Assembly: GCF_015645385.1 (NCBI RefSeq)
Contig: NZ_JADOET010000001.1
Span: 558,001 to 622,000, forward strand
Direction of reading: 5' to 3'
Origin: Winogradskyella marina
GTDB taxonomy: Bacteria; Bacteroidota; Bacteroidia; Flavobacteriales; Flavobacteriaceae
DNA length: 64,000 nucleotides
This document shows positions 18,511 through 28,456 of this stretch, in pieces; the first letter of the stretch is position 1; the number at the start of each line of letters is the position of its first letter. Position numbers and translations under genes: made by a program. The notes below the pieces were generated by a model that saw only the letters and a list, made by a program, of their open reading frames with translations, was not told the DNA's origin and did not search any database.

Positions 18511-20061
18511 TTAATTTTTAAACGTTTCTGTTTTTTGTTCCTTGTGCAATGCTGTTGCCAATTCCTTGACTTTCTTTGGAAATTGACTTGCTAAATTTGT
18601 GGTTTGACCAATATCGTCTTTAAGGTTGAAGAGCTGCACCGTATCCTTAGCTGTAGCAAAACGTTTCCCTTCTTCAAACCATTTTGGGATTCTGGTGTGG
18701 TAACCATCTTTATTATTAATGTACAACCAATCCCCTTTTCTAATCGCATACTTAGATGCCCAAGTATTATGGACAATAGTCGTTCTTACGGGTTCAGTAG
18801 CATCCGTTAACCAGGCGTCTGAAAAATTAAAACTATCGTGTTGAAATCCTTTTGGCAACTCACTATTTGTAATAGACGCTAAGGTATTTAGAAGATCAAT
18901 CTGACTAAATAATTGCGTACTCTTAGTTCCTGGTTTTATTTTGTTTGGCCATTTTACAATAAAAGGCACATGATGTCCACCTTCGTAGATATCTCTTTTT
19001 ACGCCTCTGAAGGGACGCGAACTATCATGATCATAATTTTTAATACGATCGTAAGCATAACGCTCCGATCCGTTATCTGAAGTAAAGATAACAATGGTAT
19101 TCTCGTCTGCATCAATGGATTTTAAAGCTTCTAAAACCTGACCTATAGCATCATCTGTTTGATATACAAAATCACCATAAGGACCAGCTTCGCTTTTTCC
19201 TCTAAATGCTTTGTTCGGAATTATAGGCGCATGTGGCGATGGAAAAGGCAGATATAAAAAGAATGGTTTTTCCGCTTTTTCTTGGTTTTCAATAAAGCTA
19301 ACTGCAGAACTCGTCACAGTAGGTAAAACCTTGTAAAAATCCCAACCTTTAACGGCTGGGCCAGGTCTTAGCTCCCAATTTCCTTCTAGGGCAAATTCTT
19401 TCTTTGGGTGTTCTAGCGTTATTGTTGGTGCTTCTGTTACCTTATCATTTTCAATCCAAGTGTATGGTGGAAAATTAATGGTACCATCGCCAAAATAAGA
19501 ATCAAAACCTATGGATAAAGGACCATTAGGAATAGGTTTATCCCAATCATAAGCCTGAGCTGGCCAGATTTCGACGTCCTTCTTTCCGTGTTTCGCCTTT
19601 ATTTTTTCAGTAAAATCTTTATTTCTGATGGACTCCCAATTCCACCCCAAATGCCATTTACCAATTGCCGCGGTGTGATAACCATTGTTCTTAAGAATTC
19701 GAGGTAAAGTCACCTGATTTTCTTTAAAAACAGATTCGCCCATAGCATGTACAATATCATTAAAATCTCTCCAATGATAACGACCAGATAATAAGGCGTA
19801 TCGACTTGGCGTACAAACACCAGAAGAACTATGAGCATCTGTCATTAGCAAACCTTCTCTAGCTAATTGATCTAAATTAGGTGTTGGGATTTTAGATTGT
19901 GGATTTTGAATGGCCAAATCACCAAAGCCCATATCATCGGCGTAAAAAATAATGATGTTAGGTTTAGTAGCCTTAGTCGTTAGTTTTGGTTGTTCTGGTT
20001 GTTGTTGACAGGCTGTCAAGCACACCAAGATTAAAAGATAAAATGAAGCGCTTATTTTCAT
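18511..20061 (-). CDS. S1-family sulfatase, lipoprotein (type C)
   Basis: This protein has 516 residues counted from the ATG at 20061, chosen because it gives a tidy lipoprotein signal (LTAC, Cys18); an ATG nine codons upstream overlaps the preceding gene. Asp42-Asp43 in YADDMGFGD and Cys83 in CTPSR are the metal and formylglycine sites. GKWHLGWNW, FTSDNGSERY and YEGGHHVPF follow. The block SSGVCTPSRYALLSGRYHWR groups it with the sulfatases at 39756, 42593 and 56595. The C-terminal part ends with the usual listing of feature residues before FKN. It starts 10 bp after the stop of the putative glycoside hydrolase at 20072, so translation is likely coupled within the susC operon. Confidence 0.92.
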   Translation of the reverse strand: MKISASFYLLILVCLTACQQQPEQPKLTTKATKPNIIIFYADDMGFGDLAIQNPQSKIPTPNLDQLAREGLLMTDAHSSSGVCTPSRYALLSGRYHWRDFNDIVHAMGESVFKENQVTLPRILKNNGYHTAAIGKWHLGWNWESIRNKDFTEKIKAKHGKKDVEIWPAQAYDWDKPIPNGPLSIGFDSYFGDGTINFPPYTWIENDKVTEAPTITLEHPKKEFALEGNWELRPGPAVKGWDFYKVLPTVTSSAVSFIENQEKAEKPFFLYLPFPSPHAPIIPNKAFRGKSEAGPYGDFVYQTDDAIGQVLEALKSIDADENTIVIFTSDNGSERYAYDRIKNYDHDSSRPFRGVKRDIYEGGHHVPFIVKWPNKIKPGTKSTQLFSQIDLLNTLASITNSELPKGFQHDSFNFSDAWLTDATEPVRTTIVHNTWASKYAIRKGDWLYINNKDGYHTRIPKWFEEGKRFATAKDTVQLFNLKDDIGQTTNLASQFPKKVKELATALHKEQKTETFKN

Positions 20062-20071
20062 GATTTTGTTT

Positions 20072-21220
20072 TTATTCTTTCCAGTCAATAGTGGATTTCT
20101 TATTTTCTAAATCGACCCAAACACTAGCATGTTCATAGTCTCGGGTTAAAATCCAATCCTTAACTTGCATCTCGTTTAAAGGCTTCCCTAAAGGTTTATC
20201 AAATTCTGGATACCACAATAGCGATCCCATACCTAAGCGATAGCCCCAATTGTAACTGATATAAGAATGTTTTTGTGCTCCGGCTAAAAAAGAAGCCAAC
20301 GCAAAGGTTAAGTGTTCTTTTGAAATTTCCGCTTTTTCTTTATCAGATTTGGCCATAAAGGTTTTGTTTACCCATGCATTTTCTGGCCATGTCTTAAACA
20401 CTACGATTTTACCACTCTTACCTGCTTTTTCCATTTCTTGAATATCCTTAAGCATACTTTCTTTGGTTTTGCTGTTAAAATATCCAAAATGCTCTATCAT
20501 AACGGCATCCGTAAAATCTGGAAAATCATTACCACTATTTCTAACGGGTGTTGAACGAATACCGTTATAAACGATTAATTTATCGTCCCCTATTTTAGTT
20601 CTGGTTTCTTTGATTAAATCTTTAAGACCTTGCTGAATAGCATCATATTTTTCAGTTCCCCATAATCGTTTATTACCTGGATTTGTAACCTGAATCAAAG
20701 CATCAAAGAAAACACCATCAATGTTATCATTCTTTAAATTGTCTAACGCAATATCTGACCACCAATCTCTAAGTTCGGGATTAGATAAATCATAACGCTT
20801 AATCCTTTCGTTTTTTAAGTCTAAGTCACCGGTTTTTGTTTTAAGCCACCAATCTGATTTTGTCTGGTAATCTTCATGCGCTTCATACATGTTATAATCT
20901 AAAAACGCATTCCAGTAGAATACTACTTTCATGTCTGGATTTAAATCCTTTAACACTTTGGCATCCGCAGCAATAGCTTCTTCTGAATATTTATATTTTG
21001 GAAAACCATGTGCCTTTTCTAATACAGTAAAGTTAGAATGAGACGCTACAAATTTGGCTTCAGACTTAGTTAAAAGATCGCCTCTTTTTCCGAAGTGAAA
21101 AGCCACTGGAACCTTATCCCAGCTAAATTTTGGGTAGTGCTTATCATTTTGCGAAAAGGCAACTTGACTAATTACCAAACCAATTAAAAATAAACTTTTA
21201 TGTATAAAACGAGACTTCAC
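20072..21220 (-). CDS. Putative TIM-barrel glycoside hydrolase, uncharacterised family (paralogue 1 of 3)
   Basis: This 382-residue protein has a Sec signal peptide ending near VAFSQ. It alternates hydrophobic strands and helices like a TIM barrel: FTVLEKAHG (Glu68), DMKVVFYWNAF, RYDLSNPEL, then IDGVFFD with Asp168 and Asp173, and VMIEHFGYF with Glu243. The acidic residues after strands 4 and 6 are the natural catalytic candidates. Two paralogues lie at 30014 and 46703 and keep the same acids. It resembles hypothetical glycosyl hydrolase family GHL15-like proteins, but I am not certain of the family. It sits between a GH29 fucosidase and three sulfatases in the susC operon, so a role in fucan breakdown is likely by context. 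The C-terminal RDYEHASVWVDLE motif is strongly conserved among the three. Confidence 0.65.
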   Translation of the reverse strand: MKSRFIHKSLFLIGLVISQVAFSQNDKHYPKFSWDKVPVAFHFGKRGDLLTKSEAKFVASHSNFTVLEKAHGFPKYKYSEEAIAADAKVLKDLNPDMKVVFYWNAFLDYNMYEAHEDYQTKSDWWLKTKTGDLDLKNERIKRYDLSNPELRDWWSDIALDNLKNDNIDGVFFDALIQVTNPGNKRLWGTEKYDAIQQGLKDLIKETRTKIGDDKLIVYNGIRSTPVRNSGNDFPDFTDAVMIEHFGYFNSKTKESMLKDIQEMEKAGKSGKIVVFKTWPENAWVNKTFMAKSDKEKAEISKEHLTFALASFLAGAQKHSYISYNWGYRLGMGSLLWYPEFDKPLGKPLNEMQVKDWILTRDYEHASVWVDLENKKSTIDWKE

Positions 21221-21230
21221 TATTTCACTT

Positions 21231-23027
21231 TTATTTTATAGGTGAAAGCTTAATAGACTTTAAGCTAGATGTTGTTGGATCACCTTCAACTAAAGATGTT
21301 TTAATGATGTGGTTTCCTGCTGTTTTAAACTCTATAATACCCATATTACGAAAGGCATACTTATCGGTTGCAGCTTGCTGATTTTGAACTTTAATACCTT
21401 CATCAGTAGTTGTTTTCCAAACCAGTCGTTCTTCACCTGCGTATTCTAAATCTAAATAATAATAGCCTGGTTTTTGAACATTCACTTCCCAAGTCACGGT
21501 GCCGTTTTCTTCCCAATCACTGACTTGGTTGGCATGCTTCCATTCACCAAATTTTTCCATCCAACGCACGTTTTTTTGTTCTGCGCCTTTTGCAACTCCA
21601 AACTCGGTTAATAATCTAGTAGGAATATTTGGATAGATGCCTAAATTCGTTTCTACGATAGCTTCTTCATCTTCAAGTTTAACTTGTATTACAGAGATCA
21701 ATTCATCTGGTGTTTTATAAGGCACATCGATGACTAACCAATCATTGACCATCTTATAGTTTAACGCACTGCTTTCTTTTCCATCTAAAAGTGCTATAGT
21801 TTTTACTTTAGACTTTAATCCAGGCAAGTATAATTTACCATCCGTTGGCCATTCGCTTACTGACAAATAAAGCGATTCATCATTTGTGGTGACATCTCCC
21901 CAAGGTAAGGCGTAACCCCATGGTGAACTGCCTGCATCGTAAATAATCTGTGGATATTTTTGAATCCAACGACCAGATTCTTGTAAAAATTCTATACCAA
22001 TACTAGGGATAGCGCCATTACTATCTGGACCAACATTAAATAAATACGTACCTCCTCTAGCAACGGTTTCAATAACGCGACCAAGAATTTTCTTAGGACT
22101 TTTAAAGTTATTATCATACCAAGCATAAGACCAAGAATCGTTATTGGTATCTGCTGTTTCCCATAGGCCTTCAACATTTCGGGTTGGCACTTCCATATCT
22201 CCGATACTGGCATAATCTCCCATACCATAACCAACTCTACTACACATCATAGCCTTTGGTTGTAATTCTCTAACCATATCAGCTAATTCTACGACGTATT
22301 CTTTTGGCATATCGCCAGGAGTATCAAACCATACGAAATCTATATCACCATAATTGGTACAGATTTCTCTAACTTGAGGTTTACACTTATTATAGAAATA
22401 ATCTTTAAAGTCCATTTTGTTTCCATGCTCGTCAACTTCAGGACCTCGCGTACCACCTGGAGCTGTCCAATCTTGATTATGCGAATAATAAAACCCGAAT
22501 CCCAATCCTAATTCCTTACAAGCAGCAGATAACTCGTGCATAGGGTCTCTACCAAATGGTGTGGCATCAACAATATTAAAATCGCTCGCTTCAGAATCGA
22601 ACATCGCAAAGCCTTCGTGATGTTTACTCGTAATGATTATATATTTCATTCCGGCATCTTTGGCCAATTGTGCAATCTGCTTAGCATCAAATTCTGTTGG
22701 ATTAAACGTTTTCGCCGTTTCCATGTACTCTTTCGGCGAAATATTTGCTACACGCTTGCTCATTAACCATTCACCAATGCCGTAATACGTTTTATCTTCC
22801 CATACTCCTCCAAGGTTTGAAAACAATCCCCAATGAATAAACATACCGTAGTTACCTTCATCGAACAACTTTGCTTTTCCACTTTTTAAGGCATCACCAG
22901 TAACGCTCGTTTCACCCCACATTTCTTCCATTCCCTTTTTGTTTTTATCTTGAGCGAAAATATTCGTGCTAAAAAGAAGCGCTATACATAAAAGGGCGGA
23001 AAGGCAATTTATTTTTTTTATAGTCAT
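21231..23027 (-). CDS. GH29 alpha-L-fucosidase with C-terminal beta-sandwich
   Basis: This 598-residue protein has a Sec signal peptide ending near NIFAQ. GMFIHWGLFS, the GEWLM loop, SKHHEGFAMFDS and GFYYSHNQDW are hallmark GH29 blocks. DIDFVWFDTP places the catalytic nucleophile at Asp235, the expected position. The enzyme would release alpha-L-fucose with retention of configuration from non-reducing ends. After the barrel (to about residue 370) a domain with DESLYLSVSEWPTDGKLYLPGL follows, then a C-terminal beta-sandwich (near 480-598: KPGYYYLDLEYAGEERLVW) that may bind carbohydrate. It is third in the susC-susD operon, 90 bp after susD, and is followed 10 bp later by the putative glycoside hydrolase. 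It is probably periplasmic. Confidence 0.93.
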   Translation of the reverse strand: MTIKKINCLSALLCIALLFSTNIFAQDKNKKGMEEMWGETSVTGDALKSGKAKLFDEGNYGMFIHWGLFSNLGGVWEDKTYYGIGEWLMSKRVANISPKEYMETAKTFNPTEFDAKQIAQLAKDAGMKYIIITSKHHEGFAMFDSEASDFNIVDATPFGRDPMHELSAACKELGLGFGFYYSHNQDWTAPGGTRGPEVDEHGNKMDFKDYFYNKCKPQVREICTNYGDIDFVWFDTPGDMPKEYVVELADMVRELQPKAMMCSRVGYGMGDYASIGDMEVPTRNVEGLWETADTNNDSWSYAWYDNNFKSPKKILGRVIETVARGGTYLFNVGPDSNGAIPSIGIEFLQESGRWIQKYPQIIYDAGSSPWGYALPWGDVTTNDESLYLSVSEWPTDGKLYLPGLKSKVKTIALLDGKESSALNYKMVNDWLVIDVPYKTPDELISVIQVKLEDEEAIVETNLGIYPNIPTRLLTEFGVAKGAEQKNVRWMEKFGEWKHANQVSDWEENGTVTWEVNVQKPGYYYLDLEYAGEERLVWKTTTDEGIKVQNQQAATDKYAFRNMGIIEFKTAGNHIIKTSLVEGDPTTSSLKSIKLSPIK

Positions 23028-23117
23028 TATTATTATTTTTTATTACTGTTACTTAAAACAAGCGCATTAAAAATTAATATTTAATGCGCTTTAAAAATTA
23101 TTTTGGGTTATCTAATT

Positions 23118-24788
23118 TTAATAGCCATCATTCTGTTCCCACCCATTTTCAATGTTCAATTCTATTTCTGATTGGGGAATTGGAAATAGCCACTCATTAT
23201 CTGGCCATACTGGTCTCGTGTTATAAAATGGCGTATAAACATTTCTGTAATCTGTTAAAGATCCTTGTTCTGCAGTCCAATCAAGTAGAATGTCCGTAGT
23301 TTCAGAAACTAGTCTATTCGTTCTGATAAGGTCGAATTTACGTTTAAACTCAGCGTTAAGTTCAACACGTCTTTCTTGCCAAACAGCCTCTCTGAAATCA
23401 CTTTGAGATAAGCCTGGTGTTAAATCACCTAACCCTGCTCTATTTCTTAATGCGTTTATGGCACTGTAAGCTTCTGCATTTGGTGCACCATCAGCTTCAT
23501 TTTGCGCCTCTGCATAAATTAATAAGGCGTCGGCATAGCGATAGAGTATAATATTTGAGTTGGTGTATTGAAAACTCGTCCCATCTTCAGCGAGATAAAA
23601 AGAAATATCAATAAACTTTCTAAATGTTGGCTGACAGAGGTATGGTTTTCCTGAAGGGGAATCATATCTTGTCATAATACTCCATAACCGTTCATCACCA
23701 TCTTCAAAAGCACTATAAAGATCAGGTGTAGGTAAATTTACACCAACTCCAGGAGGTCTTCCTGGGAAAAACAACCCATCTGGATTAGTTTCAGTTTCTT
23801 GTCTTAAATTACCTGGCCAACCTTCATCTACTAATGGTGTTGCATTGGCGTTTGGTCCCCAATATCCAGCAGCATTTCCAGAGCCATTACTTTCTCGGCT
23901 TAACCAACTTCCAAGGTTTGCAACTTGCACATAAGATAGTTCTAACATGGATTCTTTAGTAAATGGATTGTCGTCTAACCATGCCACACCAAATGCTGGC
24001 GTATTTCCTGAACCTTCAAGATTTAAACTATGTGGTGAATCATCAATAATCTCTTTTGCTTTATCTCTAGCTAATGCCCAATTGGACTCATCGCCTTGAA
24101 TAAAATCGCCTTGAGATGTTCTTCGATGACCTGCGCGTGTTAAATAAACTTCAGATAAAAGTAGTTTTGCTGTCCATTTTGTAAAACGACCATCATGTAA
24201 GGCATCTTTACAATTCTCTTCTGCAAACTGAAGATCTGGTATAATAACTTGGTCATAAATATCTTCTGCACTTATTCTTGGTTTTTGAAAATCTGATTCA
24301 GCCGTAACTGCATCAACAATTAGTGGTTGATCACCAAATGCTCTGACTAATTGGTAATAGAAATAAGCTCTTAAGGCACGTGCTTCACCTAAAATTATGT
24401 TTTTTTCTGTTTCATCCATATCTATTGCTGGTACGTGTGCCAATACCGTATTAGCTCTAGCTATACCTACCCACCAATCACTATAAACTCCATGTTGCTC
24501 AAACATTGGGTCGACTGGCATTACGGTATGGGTTCCAAAGGCGTCATGATTTCCGCCATTTGTTCTACTCACCTGATCGTCCGTATAGGCGTCAACAACC
24601 GTCCAAAACCTACTGTGTACGACATACATACTTTTGTAAACACCATCTACTGCTGTTCTGGCATCTCCAGGTGTTTGGAAAAAATTACTTGCTGAAATAA
24701 ATGTTGGTGGCTCTTCTTCAAGATATGCTTCGCATGATATATTCATCACTACGAGTAGTAATAACCCTATTTTTACTTTTATATTCAT
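23118..24788 (-). CDS. SusD/RagB-family glycan-binding lipoprotein
   Basis: This 556-residue protein has a lipoprotein signal (NISC, Cys19) and the SusD N-terminal block (YLEEEPPTFISASNFFQTPGDARTAVDGVY). Internal TPR-like helices include GEARALRAYFYYQLVRAFGDQPLI and ADALLIYAEAQNEADG; the C-terminal RRVELNAEFKRKFDLIR and WPDNEWLFPIPQSEIELN are typical of the family. It would sit on the cell surface as the lid of the SusC channel, capturing oligosaccharides before import. It lies 26 bp downstream of susC, the usual order. The ligand, probably sulfated fuco-oligosaccharide, is inferred from neighbouring enzymes. It is the only SusD in the window. Confidence 0.96.
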   Translation of the reverse strand: MNIKVKIGLLLLVVMNISCEAYLEEEPPTFISASNFFQTPGDARTAVDGVYKSMYVVHSRFWTVVDAYTDDQVSRTNGGNHDAFGTHTVMPVDPMFEQHGVYSDWWVGIARANTVLAHVPAIDMDETEKNIILGEARALRAYFYYQLVRAFGDQPLIVDAVTAESDFQKPRISAEDIYDQVIIPDLQFAEENCKDALHDGRFTKWTAKLLLSEVYLTRAGHRRTSQGDFIQGDESNWALARDKAKEIIDDSPHSLNLEGSGNTPAFGVAWLDDNPFTKESMLELSYVQVANLGSWLSRESNGSGNAAGYWGPNANATPLVDEGWPGNLRQETETNPDGLFFPGRPPGVGVNLPTPDLYSAFEDGDERLWSIMTRYDSPSGKPYLCQPTFRKFIDISFYLAEDGTSFQYTNSNIILYRYADALLIYAEAQNEADGAPNAEAYSAINALRNRAGLGDLTPGLSQSDFREAVWQERRVELNAEFKRKFDLIRTNRLVSETTDILLDWTAEQGSLTDYRNVYTPFYNTRPVWPDNEWLFPIPQSEIELNIENGWEQNDGY

Positions 24789-24814
24789 CTTATAATATTT
24801 TTAGTTAATTTTTT

Positions 24815-27800
24815 TTAGAATTTTAAATTGACACCCATTCTGATAACACGACCAGATGGATAACCTGCATTGTCATGTCCTAAATTTGTTGTAGAATTCC
24901 CTCTTATTGATACATCAGGACTATAGCCTGTATAGTCTGTCCATATATGTAAATTGGTACCTGAGACATAAACCCTTAAACTACTTATATTTAATTCGTC
25001 TGTCAGTTTCTTTTTAAAGTTATACCCTAGAGTCACATTTTGTAATCGTACAAAAGAACCATCTTCAATATAGCGATCACTAAAAAGATTGTTGTTGTTG
25101 TTACCCATATCTAATCTCGGCCAAATAGTACTTGGGTTTTCTGGTGTCCATCTATTTTGAGTAACGTTTAAACCTTGTCTACCTCTAAAATTTAATAGAT
25201 TCATGTTTTGCATATTGGCTATATCTTTTCCGATTTGAGAATCAATAAAAATACTAAGATCTACACCTCCAATTTTAAAAACATTACTTATACCGAACGT
25301 TACATCAGGTTGTGCTTGCCCAATAATTGTTCTATCATCAGCATCTATTTTACCATCAGGAGTTACATCCTCAAATAATTGTTCACCAGGCCTTTGATCT
25401 TGGTCTGACACAGGATAGCCACCATTGTAACCATCTACAAACGTATAAGTAGCATCAGGATTAGCGTTATACATATCTATACGTTCTTGATTTGAAAGTC
25501 CTTGAAATTCTACGAAGTCATCAAATTGTGCAATACCTGCTCTCTTATGTCCAAAAAATGTTCCTATTTCTTCACCTATAATCAAACGCTGTGTTCCACC
25601 TGCAATAAATCCAGGATCCCAACCACTAAATAGATTATCAGAAGCCAAATTTCTAACCTTGGTTTTACCCGTAGCAATATTACCATTTAACCTCCATGAA
25701 AATTTTTCGTTATTGATTATCCGTGCATCAAAAGAGACCTCAAACCCATTGGTTTCTAAAGACCCAAAATTCTCTGTGTATGTTTCAAATCCTGATTGAA
25801 CAGGAATCCTATTACCTGTAAATAAAAGGTCTTCAGTTATTTTGCTATAATATTCAAAAGCCCCTGTTAATTTGTTATTAAATAATCCAAAGTCTAAACC
25901 AGCATCAAATTGTGTTGTTGTTTCCCATGTTAAATTAGGATTAGGTAATTGACTCGCATAATAAATAGTTGTTTGAGACTCATTAAACGCAATAAGATCA
26001 CTAACATACTGATCTAAAGACTGATAAGTACGTATAGCTTGATTACCTGAAGCACCATAACTAACACGTAGCTTAAGTTCATTTATGGTATTACTATTTT
26101 TTAGGAATTTCTCTTGCGAAAGTTTATAAGCAAATGCTGCTGCCGGAAAAAATGCCCATTTATTATTAGCTGCGAATTTTGAAGATCCATCAAAACGACC
26201 AGTTAAAGTAAATAAGTATTTTCTATTAAGCGTATAGTTTACTCGTCCAAAAAACGATGCTAATTTATCTTCGCTATATCTCACTCTATCAGGATCGAAA
26301 AAGGTTGCAGAACCTGGGTCATAATAGGTTAATAAATCATTGGCAAATCCATAATTAGAAACATAAATACCTTCACTTTCCTTTGATTCTAATGATTGCC
26401 CTAAAACAGCATTAATTCTATGGTTCCTATTTATTCTTTTTCTAAAATTAAGGGTATTTGTAATCGTCGTTCTTGTAACTCGAGAATCACTAGTTTTCGC
26501 TCTACCACCTTCAGCAACGTTCCTAGGCAAAATGTTTAATTGGTAATACCGTTGCGCCGTATTTCTATTTTGATAAGAAAACGCAGTTTTAAATGATAAG
26601 TCGTCAGTAAAATCATAGGTCGCATTTAAACTACCAACCATTTGAGTCAATAAATTATTATAATTGTTAGCTGCTAATGCGGTTGTAGGCGTCCAAAGCT
26701 CAATACCTTCATCTTCATCATCAGCGAGTAAACCAGTGGTTGGCGCAGCTCTAAGTGCTCTAGAAATAGCACTAGTTGCACCTCTAAGATTATTAAGACC
26801 AGTACTAACGGCTTTTTGATTTGAAGTCACATGAGAATAATTTATTCTTGCATTTACTTTAAACTTTTTAGAAATATTAGCATTGACGTTCATTCGAGTT
26901 GAAACACGTTTATAATCCGTATCTTTTACAACACCTTGAGCGTTAAGATAATTCGACGAAATTAAATAACGAAGATCCTCATTACCACCACTAAAACCTA
27001 AATTTGTGTTAGATGTAGTTCCCGCGCGAAAAATGGTTTTTTGCCAATTGTTATTTTGGAGCAAACCGGCTCTAGCAGAATCTAGTCTTACAGATTGACC
27101 TTCGTCATTCCCATTACCAGCGTTAAAAGCAGCTTCTCGATTTAAAATATAATAATCATTAGCATCTAGTACATCTATATAATTAGGTACCTCTGTTATT
27201 CCATATTCATGTTCAACAGTAACAACACCTTTACCTGTTTTTCCTGATTTTGTGGTAATCAATATAACTCCATTAGCACCACGAGATCCATATATGGCAG
27301 TTGATGATGCATCTTTAAGAATTTCTACAGATTCTATATCCGCCGGATTAATCATCGCTAACGGACTAGAAACCGAACTCTCAACATCTTGATCACCTAA
27401 TCCCTCAGCACTCGTGTTATCCATTGGAATACCATCTATAACATATAATGGCTCACTTCCATTTAAAGAACTAATAGCTCTAACGCGAATGGAAGCGCCC
27501 GAACCTGGTTCACCCGAGTTTTGCGTAACAACAACCCCCGCTGCTCTTCCAGCCAAGGCTTGATCAAGACTTGTAGTACCCGCTTGCGTGAGCTCTTTTC
27601 CTTTAATAGAAGACACAGACCCCGTTAAATCACTTTTCTCTACGGTTCCATAACCCACTACAACCACTTCACTTAGTGACGTATCTGTCATCACTAACGT
27701 TACATCAATTACGCTCTGTTCTCCGACAACCACTTCCTTAGTCTCCGCACCTAAATAAGAAAAAAGCAAAACATCACCCTTATTAAGGTTTAACGAATAA

Positions 27801-27967
27801 TTTCCATCAAAATCAGTAACCGTGCCTTTAGCAAGACCCTTAACTAATATTGAAGCTCCGAGTATCGGTTGTCCTGTATCGTCTTTCACAGTCCCTGTTA
27901 TAGTTTTCTCTTGTGAAAAAACTTGGAGACCAAGTGTAAGAAGAAAAATAGTTAGAATTTGTTTCAT
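24815..27967 (-). CDS. SusC/RagA-family TonB-dependent outer-membrane transporter
   Basis: This 1050-residue protein has a Sec signal peptide ending at VFSQ. A carboxypeptidase-regulatory-like domain (about 20-105: ITGTVKDDTGQPILGASILVKG) precedes the plug (about 115-235), with the SusC signature LYVIDGIPMD and VEILKDASSTAIYGSRGANGVILITTK. The rest forms a 22-strand barrel ending in RMGVNLKF. There is no N-terminal STN signalling domain, so it is not a direct partner of an anti-sigma factor. It imports oligosaccharides using TonB energy and is the first gene of a seven-gene minus-strand operon (susC, susD, GH29, putative GH, three sulfatases). The 489-bp gap to the divergent gene at 28457 must hold the control region for both operons. 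Confidence 0.96.
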   Translation of the reverse strand: MKQILTIFLLTLGLQVFSQEKTITGTVKDDTGQPILGASILVKGLAKGTVTDFDGNYSLNLNKGDVLLFSYLGAETKEVVVGEQSVIDVTLVMTDTSLSEVVVVGYGTVEKSDLTGSVSSIKGKELTQAGTTSLDQALAGRAAGVVVTQNSGEPGSGASIRVRAISSLNGSEPLYVIDGIPMDNTSAEGLGDQDVESSVSSPLAMINPADIESVEILKDASSTAIYGSRGANGVILITTKSGKTGKGVVTVEHEYGITEVPNYIDVLDANDYYILNREAAFNAGNGNDEGQSVRLDSARAGLLQNNNWQKTIFRAGTTSNTNLGFSGGNEDLRYLISSNYLNAQGVVKDTDYKRVSTRMNVNANISKKFKVNARINYSHVTSNQKAVSTGLNNLRGATSAISRALRAAPTTGLLADDEDEGIELWTPTTALAANNYNNLLTQMVGSLNATYDFTDDLSFKTAFSYQNRNTAQRYYQLNILPRNVAEGGRAKTSDSRVTRTTITNTLNFRKRINRNHRINAVLGQSLESKESEGIYVSNYGFANDLLTYYDPGSATFFDPDRVRYSEDKLASFFGRVNYTLNRKYLFTLTGRFDGSSKFAANNKWAFFPAAAFAYKLSQEKFLKNSNTINELKLRVSYGASGNQAIRTYQSLDQYVSDLIAFNESQTTIYYASQLPNPNLTWETTTQFDAGLDFGLFNNKLTGAFEYYSKITEDLLFTGNRIPVQSGFETYTENFGSLETNGFEVSFDARIINNEKFSWRLNGNIATGKTKVRNLASDNLFSGWDPGFIAGGTQRLIIGEEIGTFFGHKRAGIAQFDDFVEFQGLSNQERIDMYNANPDATYTFVDGYNGGYPVSDQDQRPGEQLFEDVTPDGKIDADDRTIIGQAQPDVTFGISNVFKIGGVDLSIFIDSQIGKDIANMQNMNLLNFRGRQGLNVTQNRWTPENPSTIWPRLDMGNNNNNLFSDRYIEDGSFVRLQNVTLGYNFKKKLTDELNISSLRVYVSGTNLHIWTDYTGYSPDVSIRGNSTTNLGHDNAGYPSGRVIRMGVNLKF

Positions 27968-28046
27968 GTATAATTATGGTTTAATTAGTTTCTGCTAAAG
28001 TATATCATTGACCCAAAAAAGATTTTCTGTATTAGTTCAAATCCTT

Positions 28047-28068
28047 GCTCGTTTTCAAATAAACGAGC
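28047..28068. repeat. Perfect inverted repeat upstream of susC
   Basis: GCTCGTTT and AAACGAGC form perfect 8-bp arms around TCAAAT, 80 bp upstream of the susC start. No T-run follows in the susC direction, so it looks more like an operator or leader hairpin than a terminator. Confidence 0.5.
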
Positions 28069-28405
28069 TAACAAAGGCCTATTCACCGACATTTGAGTTC
28101 TTTACAAACTACTCATATAAGTCACTATCATTTAAATTTTTAAACCCTTTACTACTTTTGGCGCTAAACCTATAACGGGTAGCATTCGAGATTATAAAAG
28201 TTTAAAATAATATTGGCTGCAATGCCAACTATTTTTTAGATAAATTAACTAGTGCGTCGTATATCTACAAATATGAATCAAATAAGATAAATCTACTTGC
28301 TCTGTTCTTTTTAAAATTTTCTCATTTCAACCAAAGCCTTTAAGGACCAAGCTATATCAATGGGTTTGAGTTTTTACAGCAAAAAAATGACGGAATAGAG
28401 AAGCA

Positions 28406-28432
28406 TTACTAAATTAGTAAATGTTTACTTTG
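28406..28432 (+). promoter_or_regulatory. Palindrome next to a putative -7 promoter element for the 28457 operon
   Basis: TTACTAA-A-TTAGTAA is a perfect 15-bp palindrome (28406-28420). Four bases later TTACTTTG (28425-28432) matches seven of eight positions counted against TAnnTTTG. The start codon is 24 bp downstream. A factor bound at the palindrome would overlap the core promoter and could repress it. Confidence 0.45.
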
Positions 28433-28456
28433 TATGTACATGATAAATAGATAAAA

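Larger units (their letters stand above)
27968..28456. promoter_or_regulatory. Divergent control region between the susC operon and the 28457 operon
   Basis: This non-coding 489 bp separates the two main PUL operons. I see three inverted repeats: GCTCGTTT-N6-AAACGAGC (28047-28068), TTGGC-N6-GCCAA (28213-28228) and TTACTAA-A-TTAGTAA (28406-28420). A TACTTTAG on the minus strand (27995-28002) may be the -7 element of susC. No ORF of interest is present. Which sites bind regulators is unknown. Confidence 0.6.
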
